Assembly (NCBI RefSeq): GCF_000499205.1
Contig: NZ_AWUK01000026.1
Span: forward strand, 1-64,000
Direction: 5' to 3'
Length of the DNA stretch: 64,000 nt
From: Paenibacillus sp. MAEPY2
GTDB taxonomy: Bacteria > Bacillota > Bacilli > Paenibacillales > Paenibacillaceae
Part shown: positions 61,099 to 64,000 of the stretch, in pieces
Layout of the letters: each line of letters opens with the position of its first letter
How positions within the stretch are numbered: position 1 is the first letter of the stretch
Position numbers and translations under genes: made by a program
Notes under the pieces: generated by a model
Databases searched by the model: none
The model's input: only the letters and a program-made list of their open reading frames with translations
Told to the model about the DNA's origin: nothing

Positions 61099-63567
61099 TC
61101 AAGGAGAAACGGATACGTTATCGAAATGCGTGTGTTTATTTGCCGTTCTGACACCGATTTTGCCATGCGTGAACGGATTCAAGCTGTTGTCGGTATAGTC
61201 GATCTTCGGATTGACCATATCGTCGACAAACACCTTGATGTTGGTGCCCTTAACGACAACTTTCATATGATACCAGGTATTGGTTGAATACGATTGCGCA
61301 TTGCTCTTGAGCAGCGCCCAATTATAATTCATCTTGCCCAGACTGACTCCGCTTGTAGTCAGATAGGCATAATATCCTTGTAAAGCATCATAATTGTTCT
61401 GCCCTCGCTCCGTACCGTGGGATGCATTGGACACTCTGACAAGCAAGCCACCGTCACCGCCTGTATCGATCATCTTGATATCGGACTCCACCGTATAATC
61501 TGCCCATTGCGAATCCCCGATTGTAGATTTGGCAGGCCCAGTGCTCGCTGCACTGTATTCACCGTTCTCTACCGCCCAGGTTCCTTCAAACCGGGTCCAT
61601 CCATTATCGTCCCCGTCGTTAAAATTATCGCTTACGCTGGTCACATCGACATTTTTATGAAACGTCATTCTTGAGAAGTCGGCCTCACCTGTTACGAATT
61701 CAACCTTTAATTCCCGTTGCCCTGCATTTAAATAGACCTTTTTCTTGGATATGTTTCTCCAGTTCTCCCAGTCACCCGTATTAGGTACATTGACGATACC
61801 TGTCAAGTCAGTCGCACCATCCCACAGCCGGATTTGAGCCCCGTCCAACGCGGTAGCCATACGAAAATCAATATCATAATATCCGCTTGTCTCCACGTTT
61901 ACTTTGTATTTATACCATTCTCCGGTCTGATTCCAGCCTAAATTAAACAGTGCTTCACTATTCAAGCGAATATCACCGGCATCAGTCCGATAAGCCCCAC
62001 CAAGATTAGCAGGCGTTGTATCGTGATAAGCGACACCTTCGCCACCTTTCATATAATGAACAGCCTCGATCGTGCCCGGAATCGGCTTGGAAGCGTTCCA
62101 TGCACTGCTTCCATTCACATCGTTATTAAAGGCAGTGTAGCCGAAATCCGCATGCGTATCCTCTGTTAGCACACCGATTTTGCCTGCTCCTACATTGGCT
62201 GAACGCGTAGCTTTGAACATGCCGTCTACATAGTATTTAAACGTTGATCCCGACTTCTCTATGCGTATGTTATGCCATTTCGCATAATTGAAGTCCGCGG
62301 GCAAATTGAATGTTTGCCAAGCCTGATCCACTCCGTTAACCCGGAAAAATGTTTCCAGTCTCTTGTTCTTTGAACTGATCAGTGCAACACCATAATTGTT
62401 CTCATCCGTATAGGAGAATGTAGCGCCATATCTCGGATTGGTGGAAGTTCCCCGATTCATTTCCTTCATGTTAAATTCTGCCGTATAATCGGATGCGCTG
62501 GTCGAAGCTGTCACTTGTTTGTACCAAGTTGAGCTGCCCAATGAATTTTGCCACATGAGCTCTTGATTGAAGATGCCCCAATTACCACCGTTCACGTTGT
62601 TCCAATTGCTCCCGATGGCAGAACGGTCGAAATAGTCGTAGAAAACAGGCATTTCCGGATTGGGTTGATCCGTAGAAGTTGGACCAAGCACGATCATCTT
62701 ATCGTTGTTCCATACAATTCGGTCCATGTTCAGATGCCGCAGCGGTCCAATTATTCCGTTACCTTCCAAATTATGATACATCATATAGTGAGTGTCCAGA
62801 TTGGGTCCCGTTACTACGGTATTGTGTCCCAATCCCACGGTTGGGCCCTCCGTACGAATTAATACCGGGTTGGTGCTATCAGTTACATATCCGGATCTCG
62901 GATCTGTGGTACTAACCGCCACATCCACCCGATATCCTTTGCTAAATACGTGGTTGCCTGTATAGGTCATATAGTATTTTCCATTCCGTTTGAAGACGGT
63001 CGAGCCCTCCGTCCAGCCTCCCATGCCCACTCCTGTTGACGCACTCGTTCCGATCTGAGTGGGGCTGCTCATCGGTGCAGCATCTATGCGGCCTTGCGCG
63101 GCATGATAGAAGCTGAACGAGCCATCATCGTCAATGAACACATTACCGTCAATCGACTTTCCAAGATTGCCAGTCACTACATTGAAAGGTCCGGTAGGAC
63201 TCGTGCTGCTCAGTACGTAATGTCCTTTTCCGGCAGGTGATGTATACATGTAGAACATTCCGTTCCAGTAAACGACTTCAGGAGCATAAGCTCCATGCGT
63301 AATGGGATCTGTTGCAGCCAAGCCGCGGTACGACCAATTCACCAGGTTTTTGGAGCTCCATACTTTGACACCATCGTCCGTATCTCTTGTGCTTACATAC
63401 AGATAATAGTATCCATTAAATTTCAATACATAGGGATCTCCCAATCCGTATTGTCCCCATTCATCCGGTAACGTTTGTGGATTTTGATACGCTGTGGCAG
63501 TGATCGGCACCGAAGAAACCATTAATAAAATGACCATCAGCGTGAACATGAATCGACTCTTCCTCAC
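61099..63567 (-). CDS. Secreted GH43-family glycoside hydrolase with CBM6-like module
   Basis: An 822-residue secreted enzyme, probably acting on arabinan, xylan or a related side-chain polysaccharide. After a signal peptide (to about residue 28) comes a five-bladed GH43 domain with the catalytic triad D44 (GLGDPYVL), D140 (SIDGNVF) and E187 (WTEGSTVF). Then come a concanavalin-like region (about 310-480), a CBM6-type module (about 500-640, VHYMKGGEGVAYHDT and GWNQTGEWYKYKV) and a second concanavalin-like region at the C-terminus. GTG 63567, after GGAGGAAATAAC, is preferred to the far upstream ATG. The exact sugar linkage is not visible. Confidence 0.88.
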   Translation of the reverse strand: MRKSRFMFTLMVILLMVSSVPITATAYQNPQTLPDEWGQYGLGDPYVLKFNGYYYLYVSTRDTDDGVKVWSSKNLVNWSYRGLAATDPITHGAYAPEVVYWNGMFYMYTSPAGKGHYVLSSTSPTGPFNVVTGNLGKSIDGNVFIDDDGSFSFYHAAQGRIDAAPMSSPTQIGTSASTGVGMGGWTEGSTVFKRNGKYYMTYTGNHVFSKGYRVDVAVSTTDPRSGYVTDSTNPVLIRTEGPTVGLGHNTVVTGPNLDTHYMMYHNLEGNGIIGPLRHLNMDRIVWNNDKMIVLGPTSTDQPNPEMPVFYDYFDRSAIGSNWNNVNGGNWGIFNQELMWQNSLGSSTWYKQVTASTSASDYTAEFNMKEMNRGTSTNPRYGATFSYTDENNYGVALISSKNKRLETFFRVNGVDQAWQTFNLPADFNYAKWHNIRIEKSGSTFKYYVDGMFKATRSANVGAGKIGVLTEDTHADFGYTAFNNDVNGSSAWNASKPIPGTIEAVHYMKGGEGVAYHDTTPANLGGAYRTDAGDIRLNSEALFNLGWNQTGEWYKYKVNVETSGYYDIDFRMATALDGAQIRLWDGATDLTGIVNVPNTGDWENWRNISKKKVYLNAGQRELKVEFVTGEADFSRMTFHKNVDVTSVSDNFNDGDDNGWTRFEGTWAVENGEYSAASTGPAKSTIGDSQWADYTVESDIKMIDTGGDGGLLVRVSNASHGTERGQNNYDALQGYYAYLTTSGVSLGKMNYNWALLKSNAQSYSTNTWYHMKVVVKGTNIKVFVDDMVNPKIDYTDNSLNPFTHGKIGVRTANKHTHFDNVSVSP

Positions 63568-63848
63568 GTTATTTCCTCCTAGTCCGTGTTTTGTTATCCT
63601 TACAAATACATCAAAACTCTTTACGTGCGTTTGCATTCTTACGTCTGAAGGTCTTGTTCTCATCTACCATTGATTAACCGTCATAGCAGTATTAGCAGAG
63701 AAAATTCAGACTCTTCAGTCGGTGTTAAAATCTAGCATAAAGTAAGCCGTTACAAATAGAAATAACATTTCGTTGTCATTTATTTGGCATTTTGTTGGAA
63801 AAAAGTGCTTATCTTTAATTTAGAGCTCGCTCGTTCATACATACAAAA

Positions 63849-63878
63849 AAACCCTCAGGAGAACTCTCCTGAGGGTTT
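63849..63878 (-). terminator. Terminator of the gene at the right edge
   Basis: AAACCCTCAGGAGA and TCTCCTGAGGGTTT form a near-perfect 14-base-pair palindrome with a two-base centre. An A run (63844-63851) gives the minus-strand T tract. It lies about 25 bases past the stop at 63903. The stretch 63568-63848 is the GH43 promoter region; no convincing operator was found. Confidence 0.85.
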
Positions 63879-63902
63879 GACGTCTATCCAGTTACTTACG
63901 TA

Positions 63903-64000
63903 TTAATCCACGAGCGGGCTGACAGTGAGGCATAAAAGGTTGATCTCCCCATGTCCACCTGATATTTTGATTGTGTTGACATTTCCCGGCTCCAAAGGAA
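63903..64000 (-). CDS. C-terminal end of a carbohydrate-binding protein (partial)
   Basis: The frame runs off the right edge and ends at a TAA at 63903. The visible tail, about 31 residues, reads LEPGNVNTIKISGGHGEINL followed by LCLTVSPLVD. The pattern of NTIKI, a GHGE-like turn and a buried INLLCLTV strand is the end of a CBM6/CBM35 beta-sandwich. The full gene probably encodes another secreted glycosidase next to GH43. The 14-base-pair terminator just downstream belongs to it. Confidence 0.65.
   Translation of the reverse strand, partial: PLEPGNVNTIKISGGHGEINLLCLTVSPLVD

Overview
The window looks like a chromosomal stretch from a Paenibacillus-type member of the Bacillales. This is inferred from gene content, not from a database search. 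The pointers are a bacillithiol pair (YojF plus BshB2), a Fur-box-controlled siderophore-binding lipoprotein, a ZTP riboswitch in front of folD, a YesM/YesN-style two-component pair beside an extracellular sugar-binding lipoprotein, an ECF sigma factor with a DUF4179 anti-sigma protein, strong AAGGAGG-type ribosome binding sites, and many secreted glycoside hydrolases. No rRNA, tRNA, CRISPR array, prophage or complete insertion sequence was seen. Most genes lie on the minus strand.

Layout. 0-7.4 kb: HelD-type RNA polymerase recycling helicase, a broken MFS pump, an AraC/GyrI regulator, a Fur-controlled siderophore-binding lipoprotein and a GH5 lipoprotein. 7.4-13 kb: aldo/keto reductase, a LacI-AraC regulator pair, a Gfo/Idh/MocA dehydrogenase with a divergent RpiR regulator. 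13-20.4 kb: an amino-acid ABC importer whose binding protein and permease are fused, an M1-type metallopeptidase, and an MFS exporter with divergent LysR regulator. 20.4-24.5 kb: two small DUF1801/YdeI-type proteins, an unassigned protein that may carry an EVE/PUA-like domain, and a BlaI/BlaR1-like pair whose sensor ends in a seven-copy 16-residue repeat instead of a penicillin-binding domain. 24.5-33.8 kb: GH16 beta-glucanase, response regulator, histidine kinase, sugar-binding lipoprotein and a parallel beta-helix protein.

33.8-43.4 kb is the most coherent system: ABC sugar importer, GH4 glycosidase, PfkB kinase, DeoR regulator, second PfkB kinase of the LacC type, GatY/KbaY-type class II aldolase, and a divergent SIS-domain isomerase/deaminase. 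Together they could import a galactose- or galactosamine-type glycoside and degrade it through tagatose 6-phosphate and tagatose 1,6-bisphosphate. 43.5-54.3 kb: an unknown small protein, a ureohydrolase with an altered metal motif, two overlapping HxlR regulators, a large unknown protein, a cysteine-free SUMF1-like lipoprotein, GH11 xylanase, ECF sigma/anti-sigma pair, a metallo-beta-lactamase-fold hydrolase, and a MarR-nitroreductase-nitroreductase operon. 54.5-64 kb: ZTP riboswitch and folD, DUF817 membrane protein, UppP, a small membrane/lipoprotein pair, bacillithiol deacetylase pair, endonuclease IV, a GH43 enzyme with CBM6-like module, and the cut-off end of another carbohydrate-binding protein.

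Two themes recur. One is carbohydrate scavenging (GH5, GH16, GH4, GH11, GH43, beta-helix protein, two sugar-binding lipoproteins), with possible CcpA sites before the GH16 and GH11 genes. The other is a family of near-identical terminators with the core AGTCGCC/GGCGACT, present at least seven times. In several copies a G:U pair forms only in the minus-strand transcript, which fixes their orientation. Many start sites given here differ from the longest open frame because a clear ribosome binding site, lipoprotein signal or Fur box points to an internal start.
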